The position numbers and the translations under genes were made by a program. A DNA stretch of 64,000 nt from Cocos nucifera (Eukaryota; Streptophyta; Magnoliopsida; Arecales; Arecaceae), in contig QRFJ01000755.1 in the NCBI GenBank assembly GCA_006176705.1, positions 868,001 through 932,000 of the forward strand. Reading direction: 5' to 3'. The notes below the pieces were generated by a model. It worked only from the letters and a program-made list of their open reading frames with translations, was not told the DNA's origin and made no database searches. Of the stretch, positions 35,085 to 47,599 are shown piece by piece (positions within the stretch are counted from its first letter, which is position 1; each line of letters begins with the position of its first letter).

Positions 35085-36986
35085 TGATGCATGCTAATAT
35101 ATCACTATGGCAAGTGCACCAATCGATCAAGTAATAAAATGAATGAGTAGAGTATCATCCCTAGAGGATTGAAAAATATGTACTAAAAATTCTTTTCTAA
35201 ACTTTATTTAAAAAATTAATTTAGAAGAAATAAAAAAATAAAAAGAAATAATTAAGAAAAATTGCAAGGAAATAAAAAGGGTTTAATTATTAGGATTGAA
35301 TTCAAGAGCAGTAAGATACTAAGGCAATCGGTTCACCAACTCAATCAATACAATATTCAAATAATCATGCAAATTAGGTTAATTTTATTTTATGTGACGG
35401 TGGAGTCTACTAAGATATTCATTATTCTTTGGTCCAGGCATAGCAAAACTATCAATACTTATTAACTACCCTATGGTTCAGGCATAATTTAAATAAATAT
35501 TGATGCTTTAAGTTTTATAAAACTCTTTAATTAAAATATACTACATCCAAAGTGCACTAAAATTAGCACATGCATAAGAATCTTAATCTGATTCTTAATA
35601 CAAGATATAAATCAAGAAGCATTAACATCAACGTACTTGATCCATATTATTTATATCCATCAAATCAATTAGGAAATGGCTAGTAATCTAAAAGCATTAA
35701 GAATAGATTTATATACTCCTCGTGAATAAAATTTAAATCTAAAATTCAATCAAACTGAATATTGCATCAAAAGAGTGGCTATACCTTAGCCTTAGTAAAA
35801 GAAATTTAGTTCATGATAAACAAAATAGCAAATAGAATAAAAGACATGAGGAGATCCAAACAAAAATTGCTTGTTGCTGAGTTTTGTCCATCGTTGCTCT
35901 TAGCATGGAGAAATTGATGAAGGAAGAGCTGCTTGATGTGTTGGACGTCAGAAGATGAATAGAGAAGAAGGAAGAAGAAAAACTCTCTTCTTTGATCAAA
36001 TTCTCCTTTTAAAACTCTCACTTTTCTCTCAGATCCCCTCCTCTAATTCTTTTCTAAAAAAATCTAGTCTAATTTATGCTCTATAGCTCTCTATTCCTAT
36101 TCTTCTCTCTAGGTTCTGTTTGGCAACAGTAGGGTTTTTTATAGGCTAAAAGTGGTTCTTGGTGAGAATTTCTGAAGAAATCAGGATTAAGACTCCTGGA
36201 ACCAGTTGAAGGAAACCCTAGATCGATTTTGATTGTTAGATCATGATCAAACGGACCAAAAATTCTTTAAAAATCATGATTAAACTCCCAGAACTGGTCA
36301 AAATAAATTCTGACCGTTGGTTCAAAGTTGATGATGAATCTTAGGTCATCGGATCATGCTGATGGGCTTTAGTCATTTAATCAAAATTGGAATCAACTGT
36401 CGTCATTGGATCTTGACCGTCTCATCCCTCAGCCATTCACTAGCACCTAAATCCTAGCCATTAGATCAAAACTAGCAGCCACCTGAGCCATCTGATTGTG
36501 CCATCCCCTATGTAGACCGCGCGTAGACCGTGCATTGCATAGACCCATAGCAACCACAGCCCGCCATGCCATGCAAAATATTGAAACTGCCCCATGCACC
36601 ATGTGAAATAAATCGTAGACCTTTAAAGGGTCTATGATGCTCCTTTTACTATTCTAGTCCATGCTGGACCAAAATGGGCTACTGGGTGTGCATGGTTCAC
36701 ATGCACGCTGGTTCATGGGTTATTTGTAGTCGGGCCAGTCGATTTCAAGCCAATTTTTGAGCCAGTTTGATTTGGATTGATCGGCTTTTTTTTTCAAAAT
36801 AAACTTCATTCCAGGGCCAATTAAAGTTCGTTTTGCTTCAAATTTATTTTGTTTGAACCAAAAAATTAAGCTCTTCTCATTGGCTAGCTTCTTTTCTGCA
36901 TAAGATCAATAAAAACATCAATTTCTTAAAAATAAGATAAATTATTTTATAATTTAATACTTATTATTATATTATATCAGTTATCA
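35085..36986 (-). repeat. Element G 5' LTR (right)
   Basis: Direct repeat of 19387-21306 (TGATGCATGCTAATATATCA...TTATCA). The TATA-like word is at 36007-36014. Confidence 0.88.
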
Positions 36987-39033
36987 GGTTCTGAGTAAGT
37001 CTGTAGCTAAAATACCATATAAGGTATGGAAAGGGCGTAAGCTAGTACTCTCACACCTTAGAATTTGAGGGTATCCGACTTATGTCAAACATTTAGTAAC
37101 GGACAAGTTGGACCTAGGTCTAATAGGTATAATTTTATAAGGTATCCAAAAGAGACCAAATGATATTATTTCTACCTCATTGATGAAGAACAAATGTTTG
37201 TCAGTCTTAAGGTAATCTTTTTGAGAAAAAAGTTCTTTGGTGAAAGAACTAATGCCTCTAAGGTCGAACTTGAGGAAGTTCGATAAACACAAGTAGCCAA
37301 ACCTGAATCGAATTTGATTAGATCAAATTTGGAGTCCATTGTATCTACACCCTTAAGGTGATCTGGTAAAGTACCACGTCAGTCGGATAGATACTATAAT
37401 TTTTTAGTCCGAAATGGAGATCCTATCAAACTCGATGAGAACAATAAGGATCCGATCACCTACATGGATGTAATGTAGAGACCCGACTCTGAGAAATAGC
37501 TTGAGATCATGAAATCTAAAATAGAGTCCATGAAGGTCAATGATGTATGGACATTGGTTGATCCATCCGAAGCAGTAAAACCAATAGGATGTAAGTGGGC
37601 CTTCAAGAGGAAGAGAGGCATAGATGGAAAGGTGGAGATCTATAAGGCCCATTTGGAAGGGGTATCATCAATGTTATGGTATAGACTATAATAAAATATT
37701 TTCTCTTATGGCAATGCTCAAGTCTATTCGAATTATATATGTGATAGCTGTCCATCTAGACTATAAAATCTAGTAGACGGATGTGAAGATAGCTTTTCTA
37801 AATGGAGAGCTGGATGAAGAGATGTATATGATATAATCTAAAGGATTCATATCTATAGATGAGTCTAAGGTGTATAGGCTTTAAAGGTCTATTTGTGGAC
37901 TGAAATAAGCATCTCAGAGTTGGAACATATGTTTTGATAGGATGATCAAAATGTATGGCTTTGTTAAGAATGGAGAAAAGCCCTGCATATACAAGTAGAC
38001 TAATGGTCTAGCAGTTGTATTCCTTGAATTGTATATAGATGATATTCTCTTAGTTGGGAGTGATGTCCCTACATTACAAGGAATAAAGATTTGGCTGTCA
38101 TCATAGTTCTCCATAAAGGACTTGCGAGAAGTTTCCTACATTCTAGAAAAGAAGATCTATAGAGATAGATCTAAGAAGTTGCTCGAGTTGTCCCAATCTA
38201 TGTACATAGACACCATACTAAAGAGGTTTAGAATGGAGAATTTTAAGAAAAGCTATCTACCGATAGGCCATGAAATTTTTCTCTCGAAAAAAAATTGTCC
38301 GATAGCACCTCAAGAGAGAGAGAGCATATGAGTAGAATTTCATATGCTTTGGTAGTGGATTCTATTATGTATACCATGATATGTACGCGATCAGATGTGG
38401 CATACTCACTAGGGGTAGTGAGTAGATACTAGTCTGATCCAGGAGAGAACCACTAGAAGATTGTTAAAACTATTCTTAAGTATTTAAGAAATACTAAGGA
38501 CTAGTGGCTTATTTATAGTGAGTCGGATTTTAGACTTATGGGGTTTACAGACTTTAATTTGCAATCTGACCCCGATGATAGTAAAAGTATGTCAGGGTAT
38601 GTATTTATCCTTAACAATGGAGCAATCTGCTGGAAGAGTTCTAAGCAGCACACTATGACCAACTCAATTTATGAGGCAGAGTATGTCACTGCATTAGATG
38701 CTACCAAAGAAGCGATGTGCTAAGAAAGTTCATCACCGAGCTCGGAGTAGCACCCTCTCTTAATGGTCTAGTTCTGCTCTACTGCGACAGCTTTAGAGCT
38801 ATTGCTTAGACGAAGGAACCGAAGGCACACCAACAGATAGAGCATATTCTACGTCGCTACCATCTTGCTTGGAAGATCATGGATCAAGGTGATGTCGATT
38901 TTTAGAAGATCAATGGAAAGAAGAACCTGGCCAACCCATTCACTAAAGCCGTTGCGGTCAAGGAGTTCGACAACTTCAAGTCTAAGATGGATATTAGATA
39001 CTACACTGATTAGCTTTAATCCAAGTTGAAGAT
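36987..39033 (+). pseudogene. Element H: integrase end, RT and RNase H, broken
   Basis: Continuation of the copia polyprotein after element G. It shows the integrase C-terminal part (YVKHLVTDKLD near 37083), then RT: LDYKI, TDVKIAFLNGELDEEMYMI (37760-37830, catalytic Asp kept), the box YIDD at 38032-38043, and KKIYRDRSKKLLELSQSMYI. RNase H follows: MGFTDFNLQSDPDDSKSMSG, CWKSSKQHTMTNSIYEAEYV (38538-38723), then LYCDSFRAI and HILRRYHL-like sequence to about 38880. Stops and frameshifts are frequent. A weak purine run (AAGTTGAAGAT) precedes the 3' LTR at 39034. Confidence 0.85.
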
Positions 39034-39685
39034 TGTTGGGAATAGTATCCTAAAGCTAATCATCAATCTGTTGATGGTTAAGTTATTTCTTATATTTTTG
39101 TATGAATTATTGATAAATAAATATTATTTTGATATTTTTCATCATAAATTCTTTTCATCTTCTAATGAACTCCTATGTTGTAATGAAATCCTTAGGACTA
39201 TCAACAAAGGAGAATTTGTCACTTAGTTCTTAAACCAATTCGTGACCAAATGATATGTTGTTACTAAGGACAACAATATTTATCGAGCATAGATCGTTGT
39301 GTGCCATATGGATTGGTTGTCCTCTTAACCAAGAAGTGTGGAGACACTAATATAGCTTGCAGGTGAGATATAGGAGTATATTTGCACTGAACATGATCAA
39401 TTCTAAAGCCACTATCAAGATTTATTCTGATGAAATATAGGTATAAGTATCCCTCCGATCTGAGATCACCATGATGACTTTTAAGTAACTCACCGTGCTT
39501 TGATGCTAGACTACCTAAATTTCTAATTTAGTAACGAAAGATTTCTAAACATAGTTAAGTACTTAAGGAGTCAATGTGAATCAAGATGGGATTGACCACT
39601 CCGTATTTAGGAGCTATGTTCAATTATGTTTCAATTTAGTAAAGCCTTGGCCAGGATAGTCCTAATAAGGAGTTACAGGACAGAT
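39034..39685 (+). repeat. Element H 3' LTR, first part
   Basis: Starts TGTTGGGAATAGTATCC, matches the beginning of the A and B LTRs (for example TTCTAATGAACTCC and GGTTGTCCTCTTAACCAAGA), and stops after about 650 bases where element B begins. The remainder would lie beyond B, outside the window. Confidence 0.8.
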
Positions 39686-42176
39686 TGAAGGAACCAGATC
39701 TAGGATTTCAGGACTAAATCTTAAAATTTTTCAAGATCAGACAGTGAAAGACTAAAATAAATCAAAATTTATTTATAAAAAATAGAGAATATCTATATTT
39801 AATATCCTATTATATGATTATGGTATGAGATTAAATCAAAAATTAAAAACATAAGAAAGAATAACATGTTGATCATATCAACATGCATCTACACTACATC
39901 TAATGCAAATATGTAACAACATATCAGATCTATATTACCTGTACAAGTTAGATATTCTAACTTATTGATCCAAGCTTGAGGATGATACTCCAAGCCATAC
40001 ACACATCCGATCTCTAAGGGATGTCCACATGAGCCCACGAACCTCGATCAAAAGTCCTATGTAGAAAATCAGCATAGTATGCTTGTACTGTGCTAATCCT
40101 TCTTCGATGGTCAATCCAGTGCTTTCTTCTTCTAGATTTGGCTTCTCTAAAGAATAGAAGGAAGAGGAGAGATTTCAAATCTGAGACACTCTTAAAAAAA
40201 TCTCAAGAAGAGGAAGAGAAGAGAAGAATAAAGCAACCCTAGAAGAAGACCCTCTTCTTCTTCTCTGTTCTCTCACCTAGACACCCAGATTAGTGTCTAT
40301 GAAAATCCAACATCCAAGAGATCTCTTACCCTGGTATGCATACGCCCAAAAGCACTGTCCAAGGTCTAGAATATATCCAAAAATAATCACTCCAAAATTC
40401 ATCCTATATAATGAGTTATAGAGGAGTCCTTGTTGGGTCAAATTCTTAGACTAGGAAAGAACCAATATAGCAACTAGTTGGGGTGCCCAACATTTGGGTG
40501 CCCCTTCCTTTCTTTTTCCCATGGACCACAAGAGAGAGGCACACAAAAACACTCATAAATCCATGAAAATTTTAAATAAATTTTAGGATTGTGGGTGACA
40601 CAAATAAGGAAGAAGTTTTGGTTACAACAAACTCTATCTAATAGAGTTTGATTTCAAAACAACTAACCTATTTGACTTGGTCCACAATAAGGTTGCCATA
40701 TAAAAAAGAAAGAGAGAAAGTGGGCATGCGTGAAGGGCCAAGGAGAAGTGGATTGAATGAACAAATAAGAGGAATAAGGCATGGGTAGGGCATGGGAGTC
40801 CAAGTGGTGCAAGATAAGAAGTCCTAGTCTCACTAGAACTTCTATTTTGACTTGGTCAAATAAGCTATTTTGAATTAAATAAAATCTAAATTAATTCAAC
40901 CCAATTAGAATAGATCTTAGTCCAATTAAAATTTTAATTAAATTAGATTTAATTTAGATTTAATTTTTAATCAAATTAAAAATTGGGTTGATACTAGTCC
41001 TAATTGAACTAGGACTAGTTCTTTCTTACAATTGGCTTATCCAATAAACCAATTAGACTTGATCCAATCAAGTCCAAACTAAATCTAATTAAATTATATT
41101 TAATTAAATTTAATCTCAGTCCTCTAGCTTAATCAAATTAAGTTAATTAACAATCAAATTACTAATCAATCCTCCTACAATATTTGAACTAGGTTAAACA
41201 TTAATCATATTGATCGCTTAACCTTAGAATGATTCTCAATCATTGATTAACCATCCAATCAGATTATCAACTCTAATATGTGTGATCCCATAGATTCGAA
41301 CTAAAGCTGGTAGTATAGGAATAAATTTCTATACTAATCAAAGTGACCATCTAGCAATGGTACCTGACGGCCGGATAGGTCGAATGTATCGAACAATATC
41401 TTTAGAATTCATGTGGATATAGTTTTCATATAATTCATTTTCTTAAATAAAATGCTCGTAGGACACCTCATAGTTAAACTATCAACTCTAATCAAGCCGT
41501 CCACATTATATTTCAAAATACCAAATCCATCTCATGGATTACCTTGGCCAAAGTTTTGCTATATTGAAATACAGTAATACATTTTCTCCAACTTTTGGAG
41601 TGGTCAATTTCATCTTGATCACACACTAACTTTGTAAGTACTTAACTGTACCTAGAAGCCTTCCATTACTAAATTAGAAATTTAGTTAGTTTGGTACCAA
41701 AGCACAGTGAGTTGCTTGCAAGCCACTAAGGTGATCTCAGGTTTAAGAAAATATTTATACCTATATCCCATCATAGACATTCTCGATAGTAGAATGCTTT
41801 GGAGTTGGTCATATTCAATGATGATGTACCCCTACATCTTATCTGTATGCCACATTAGTATCTTCACACTCCTTGGTTAAGAGAATAACTAACCTATATG
41901 GTATACAATGACCTATGCTCAATAGACACTGTCATCCTAAATAATAGTCTATCATTTGATCGTAAATAGTTTTAAGAACTAATCGATAAATCTTCTCTTT
42001 ATCGAATCTAAATAGTCCTAAGGACTTTATCACAACAATGAAGTTCGTTAGAAGATGAAAAACTTATGATAAAAAATATCAAAAATATATTTTATTAATT
42101 AATAAATTAATTATAATTATAATATAGCTCAATCGTCAATAGACTGATGATTGGCTTTAGAACATATTTTTCAACA
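39686..42176 (-). repeat. Element B 3' LTR (left)
   Basis: 2491 bases; in the minus sense it begins TGTTGAAAAATATGTTC and ends TCCTAGATCTGGTTCCTTCA. Its end matches 58158 onward and it is a close homologue of the A LTRs. A palindrome GGGGTGCCCAA/TTGGGTGCCCC sits at 40480-40504, and a TATATAAT-like box at about 40405-40413. A polypurine tract (minus GGGCAAGTGGAAGT) adjoins it at 42177-42190. Confidence 0.88.
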
Positions 42177-42189
42177 ACTTCCACTTGCC

Positions 42190-42933
42190 CTAAAGCTACT
42201 CGGCACAGTATCTAATACCCATATTCGACTTGTGGTTATCGAACTTTTTTATTGCCAGGGCTTTCATGAAGGGGTCAGCTAGGTTCTATTTTTCATCGAT
42301 CTTCTGGAGGTCGATGTCACCTCAATCTATGATCTTTCAGACCAAATGAAAGTGGTACAGAATATACTTTATCTACTAGTGTGCCTTTGGTTTCTTCACC
42401 TGAGCTATGACACCAGTGCTGTCATAATATAGCAGGACCGAATCATCTAGTAAGGGTGCTACTTCGAGCTCGGTGATAAACTTTCTCAGCCACACAGCTT
42501 TCTTCATAGCAACTGATGCTATAATGTACTCTACTTCGTAAATAGAGTCTACCATAGTATGCTGCTTAGAACTCTTTTAGTAAATGGCTCCATCATTCAG
42601 AGTAAAGATATATCTCGACATGCTTCTACTATCATCATAGTTTGATTGAAAGCTGAAGTCTGTAAACCCAACAAGCTTCAGATCTGACTTACCATAAACC
42701 AACCATTGGTTCTTAGTATTTCTCAAATACTTAAGGATGGCTTTAACCACTTTTCAATAATTTTCTTTAGGATCAGATTGGTATCTACTCACTACTCTTA
42801 GTAAGTATGCCATGTCTGATCCTGTACATGTCATGGCATACATAATAGATCCCATTATCGAAGCATATGAAATTCTACTCATACACTCTCTCTCTTCAGA
42901 AGTTGTCGGACAATCCTTCTTAGAGAGAGAAAT
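42190..42933 (-). pseudogene. Element B RT end and RNase H
   Basis: The minus frame 42754-42966 reads LSKKDCPTTSEERECMSRI, then ASIMGSIMYAMTCT and SRYQSDPKENY, the RT-to-RNase H linker of Angela/Tork-like elements. RNase H motifs follow to about 42200 (SFQSNYDDSRSMS-like, KSSKQHTMVDSIYEVEYIIA near 42540-42480, ending in PFMKALAIKKFDN-like sequence). Stops occur in several places. The region continues at 53018 on the other side of element A. The frame 42812-43003 on the plus strand is a shadow. Confidence 0.85.
42929..42933. repeat. Target-site duplication of A, left copy
   Basis: GAAAT immediately before the A 5' LTR, identical to 53013-53017. Confidence 0.9.
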
Positions 42934-45426
42934 TATTGAAAAATATATTCTAAAGTTAATCATCAATCTATTGATGGTTGAGCTATCTTATAATTATAAT
43001 TAATTTATTAATAAATAAAATATTTATTTTGGTTTTTTCATCATAAGGTATATATCTTCTAATGAACTCCATCATTGTGATGAAGTTCTTAGAACTATTT
43101 AGTTTCGATAAAGAGAGAATTTATCGATTAGTCTTTAAAACTATTCACGACTAAATGATAAGCTGTTAATTAGGACGATAGTATTTATCGAGCATACGTC
43201 ATTGTATGCCATATAGGTTGGTTGTTCTCTTAACAAAAGAGTATGGAGACACTGGTATGGCACACCAGTGAGATGTATGGGTATATCGTTATTGAACATG
43301 ACCAACTCCAGAGCATTCTGCTATCGAAAATTATTTTGATAGGATATAGGTATAAATGTTCCTTAGACCTGAGATCACCATAGTGGCTTGCAAGCAACTC
43401 ACTATGCTTTGGTACCGGACTAACTAAATTTTTAATTTAGTGATGAAAGATTTTTGAGCATAGTCAAGTACTTATGAAGTTGGTGAGTGATCAAGATGGG
43501 ATTGACCACTCCAAGAGTTGGAGAAGAATGCATTACTATATTTCAATATTGCAAAAACCTTAACCAGGATAATCCATGAGATGGATTTGATATTTTAAAA
43601 TGCAATGTGGATGACCTAATCGAAATTGATAATTAAACTCTAAGGTGTCCTACAAGCATTTTGATCAAGGGGATAAATTATACAGAAATAATATCCATAT
43701 GAGTTTTAAGGATGTTATTCTACACATTCGACCTATCCGACAGTTGGATACCATTGCTAGATGGTCACTTCGATTAGTATAAAAATTTATTCCTATGATA
43801 TTGGCTTAGGTTTGGACCTATCGGGTTATAAACATAAAAGTTTTCAATCTGATTGGATGGTTGATCGATGATTAAGAATTGTTCTAAGATTAAACATTCA
43901 ATACGATTAACGTTTGACCTAGTACAAGTATTGCAGGAGGATCGATTAGCAATTTGATTGCTAATTAACTTAATTTAATTAATCTAGAGAGCTGAGATTA
44001 AGTTTAATTAAATATAATTTAATTAAATTTAATTTAGACTTGATTGGCTCAAGTTCAATTGGTTTATTGGATGAGCAAATTGCAAGAAAGAACTAGTCCT
44101 AGTTTAATTAGGACTTGTATCAATCCAATTTCTAATTTGATTAAAAAATTAAATTAAAATTTAATTTAATTTATTTTATTTTAATTAGTTTATTAGTTGG
44201 ACTAAGACATAATCTAATTGAGTTAATTAAATTTTAATTTAATTTGGTCCAAGGATCAAGTTAGATCAAGTCAAACTAAGAGTCCTAGTAAGACTAGGAC
44301 TACCATCTCCATGCCCCACCTTAGTCCCAACGCCCCCCATGCCATTTTCTTTTGAATTTTTCATGGAAAATATTCTCTCCAGGCCTCTACACATGCCCCA
44401 AGTCCCTCCTTTCTTACATAGAAAATTTAAGGTAGACCAAGTCAAAGAAGGAGTTTGAGTTGATTTAAATTCTGTGGGATAGGATTTTAAGCAACTAAAA
44501 CTCCTCCCTCTTTATGCCACCCACACTCCTGATTTTTTTGTGATATTTTTATGGCTTTTAAGAGAGGTTTTGTGTGATAAAACTTGATGATCCATGCAAA
44601 AAATAAAAGAGGGGGCACCCAAGAGTTGGGCACCCCAAGTCTAGCCCTATTTGGATAACCCTTGACTAGGTATTTGACCTAGTCCAGGATTCCTCTATAT
44701 CTCCGTATATAAAATAAATTTTGATCTAATTTTTTCATGAATTACACATTTGAGATAGGTAATTTAGGGTGTGAAAATTTAGATAGAGAAGCCTAGGGTG
44801 TGGGATTTTATAAAGGTACCAATCAAGATGCTTTGGTGAGAGAAGAAAGAAGAAGAAGAGGATCTTCTTCTAGGATTTTTCTTCCACTCCTATTCCTCCA
44901 TCTATGTGAGTGTTTAAGAGGTGTCTCAGTGTCATGAATCATCTTCCTTAACTTTTAAAAATTCAAGAGTCTAAGCTTGAAGAAAGAAAGATCCAAATTG
45001 ATTATCGGAGAAGGATCAGCACCGTACTAGCATACTGTGCTAATTTTCGGGCACCAGACTTTAGATCTACAATCGAGGGCTAGTGTGGACAACTCATAGA
45101 GGCTGGATGCATGTGCAGCTTGGAGCAACCATCTCAAGCCTAGATCAGTGAGTTAAGAAACTCAAGATTCAAAGGTAAGGATGATCTGATCTTCCTATTA
45201 CAGTCTAGATCTGATCTAGAGTAGTCTGCTATTGATATGATCAATATATAGTTCTTTTGATATTTTATTTTCTAATTTAATAGTATGCCTTAATCATGTA
45301 ATAAGATTCTAGATTTAAAATTTTATGTAATATTATTTATAATTTAATATGATTAATTCATCTCTTTCGCTGTAATTTTGAAAAAATTTTAAAAGCTAAC
45401 CCTAGAATCCTATATCGGTTCCTACA
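42934..45426 (+). repeat. Element A 5' LTR
   Basis: 2493 bases, paired with 50556-53012. Landmarks: GCAGGAGGATCGATTAGCAA near 43935, a GGGGGCACCCAAGAGTTGGG palindrome-like block at 44611-44636, TATATAAAA at 44706, and GCACCGTACTAGCATACTGT-like text near 45020. It ends CGGTTCCTACA just before the PBS. Confidence 0.92.
44706..44714 (+). promoter_or_regulatory. TATA box of A 5' LTR
   Basis: TATATAAAA, also present at 52291-52299 in the 3' LTR. It lies about 70 bases downstream of the palindrome. Confidence 0.55.
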
Positions 45427-45428
45427 AT

Positions 45429-45440
45429 TGGTATCAGAGC
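45429..45440 (+). other. Primer-binding site of element A
   Basis: TGGTATCAGAGC, a perfect initiator-tRNA-Met site two bases after the LTR. It fixes the element's direction. Confidence 0.93.
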
Positions 45441-47170
45441 CTAGGTTAATTTATTACATGATTTATACATGATTAGATTAGATTAGATCTAATTTATAAT
45501 CTGATGATTAAATCTAAAAATAAAAGTTTAGATTGCACGCACTGTAAGGTTGTCCTGCTGTAAGGTTTATCCCTTACAATGGAGAGATTGTCCTAGTGTA
45601 TGCGGATCTAAAATCCTGATCATAAAATTTTAGATTAGATCTAAAAAATTTTATGATCTAATTAAAGAAGTTTTAATCTAACTTTTTATCATCATAAATT
45701 TGTTAGATCTGATCTAAGATAATTTATGATTAATTAGAATTAAAATAGTTTCAATTTTATGAGCATGTTTAGATTAGATCTAAAATAGTTTTCATGTTTG
45801 TTATATATACATATTAATTATGATTCAAACATGCAACTGGTTGATAGAACCATATTGCAAAAATCTTTTACAAATATAAAAATTATTTTCAAAATGCCAA
45901 ACCCCAATCCATAGCCCAAAACATAATTAAGAATTAAGAATTGATTGATTAGGATCTAGGTGTGAATTGAAGATCCTAAGACACAAATCATAACACATTG
46001 GGTTAATTGGTTAGTGAGAATTAGATCCATTAATTGGGTTAGACCTAAGGTTAGATTAAAAAATGAACTTAATTAGAGAATTGACTAAATCTAATCAATA
46101 GTTATCTTAGATTAGGTCAAGAATTCTCAAGATCAATTATAATAGTTGTAGTTGGTCAAGTCCATATCTTTAATGAGAACCAAGATGGATTTGATACCTG
46201 GCTACGCAGTCGAATCCAAAATTACTAGGTTGGTCAAGTTGAAACTAATAAATCGGATGGTGTCTAAGGTAAGTTTGGCAGTCTCACCAATGATTTTTAA
46301 TTGGCAGCTACTTGCACTGATTCGATCTTTGATGAGTTAATGGCATATCCCTTCCACTAATCTCTCTTACCTGGCCACCCTGGTGAATTAGATTTTGATT
46401 AGATCAGTTGGTAATTTAGGCTCACCCATGTCAATTAAGTAAATCAGTGTGACTAATTTAGGTGCTCCTAATATCAGTTTGAATTAGATCCTTTTTTTAT
46501 CTGACTAAATGAAGTCAGTGGGAGGATCAAAATTGGTTGGCTCATTCTCTCTATCTTTTTTAAATCAAATCAATTAAATTCTTTAAAATTATTAAGTCTC
46601 TAAAAATGAAATAGTTATGGTGATAACTAGGTCATAGCCTTCCATTAAGTGGATGATAATGGGTCCATTAGTTGGATAATCATTGGAGGCCCATAGGCCT
46701 GGTGCTTATCCGCTAATAGAATTATCATTCATAATATGATTTCTTGGTGGCATCTCTCTAAATGATGGTTAGGTTGATCAACCATAGTTGAGCTTAATTA
46801 TTCATTAGTTAGATGGACCAAGTATGATCATGTTAATGGTTAGACCTAATCAAGACTTTCAGTGGAGGTCCTAGCCTATTGAAAAGATACTTAGGACAAA
46901 ATTAAATTACTAAAAATTATTTAAAAAAATAATTAGTTATGAACATATTCTTAGATATACATGGATTGACCAACCATAGTTGAGCTTGTATGCAGCCTAT
47001 GTGGATTCTAGTACCCACTAAGAAATTAGGATAATTTTTTGAATTGGAGGTAGAGGCTACCAATTCAAATAAGATAATGGAAGAATCTTTTGATTAAAGT
47101 CTAAATCTTAAGGATTAATAAATCATTTACTAATTAGGCTTTTGGCTCTCATTTATGCAGTTAAATTCAA
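45441..47170 (+). other. Element A untranslated leader
   Basis: 1.7 kb without a convincing gene. Contents: AGATCTAAAATTTTATGATC-like A/T text; a TGTAAGG / TTGTCCT word cluster at 45545-45600; the leader module at 46259-46376; and a TGGTCAATCAACCA-like AT-rich tail. The frame 46152-46340 spans the module and matches no protein family. Confidence 0.65.
46259..46376 (+). other. Shared leader module in A
   Basis: GGTGTCTAAGGTAAG (46259-46273), TTTTTAATTGGCAGCTAC (about 46295), then CTTACCTGGCC (46366-46376). The ends can pair as AGGTAAG with CTTACCT. The same three words, with similar spacing, occur in C. Confidence 0.8.
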
Positions 47171-47177
47171 ACTATAG

Positions 47178-47545
47178 TTGCTCCATTCACTGTTAGATGG
47201 TGATAAACTTATGGGATCCAACTTTGATAACAAGTATCAAAAGATGAATGTTATTCAGCAGCACAAAGTGGTTTGTGCTGTGGTCTGTATGCCTAGTTTA
47301 AACAAAAGGTCCAAGATTAACCTAGATCAGGTAGAGTGCTTCTACTATAAGGAGCAGGGGTATTGAAGAGGAACTATCCTCAGTATCTTGCTTTCGATGA
47401 CCCGAACAGGCTGAATAAGAGAAAAAAGCAAGAAGTTGCTAATCAAGAATGTTATATGATAACACCTTGTAATTTCTCTATTTATGATACTACAACTTGG
47501 GTGTTGGATACCGAAAGTCCAGTCCATATTTGCAATACGTTGTAA
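47178..47545 (+). pseudogene. Element A gag and protease remnant
   Basis: The gag start region (LLDGDKLMGSNFDNKYQKMN) is followed after about 20 residues by the zinc knuckle. The whole UBN2 core, still present in B and C, is therefore deleted. The knuckle CX2CX4HX4C has become CFYYKEQGY, stop, RGNYPQYLA: two Cys and the His are changed to Tyr. The protease motif follows at about 47510 as WVLDTESPVHIC, where the usual DTGS triplet is now DTE. Neither capsid assembly nor processing could work. Confidence 0.82.
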
Positions 47546-47599
47546 GAACTTCGAATTAGTAAAAATTTAAAAATAATGAGTGATTCCTGAATGTTGGAG

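Larger units (their letters stand above)
19387..36986 (-). mobile_element. Element G: Athila-like gypsy element with gag and pol, split by F
   Basis: LTRs at 19387-21306 and 35085-36986 (TGATGCATGC...TTATCA) bound a minus-strand element inserted into the integrase region of copia H. The target duplication is decayed: GATTT at 19382-19386 against GGTTC at 36987-36991, which differ by two transitions. In sense order: 5' LTR, PBS, a leader of only about 100 bases, gag, protease, RT, RNase H, integrase with the core missing, 1.1 kb non-coding, polypurine tract, 3' LTR. F is inserted just downstream of the integrase end. Confidence 0.88.

Noticed and set aside
46152..46340. A 62-residue leader protein in A spanning the module
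   Set aside because: The B and C leaders do not keep the frame, so the conservation is at the nucleotide level.
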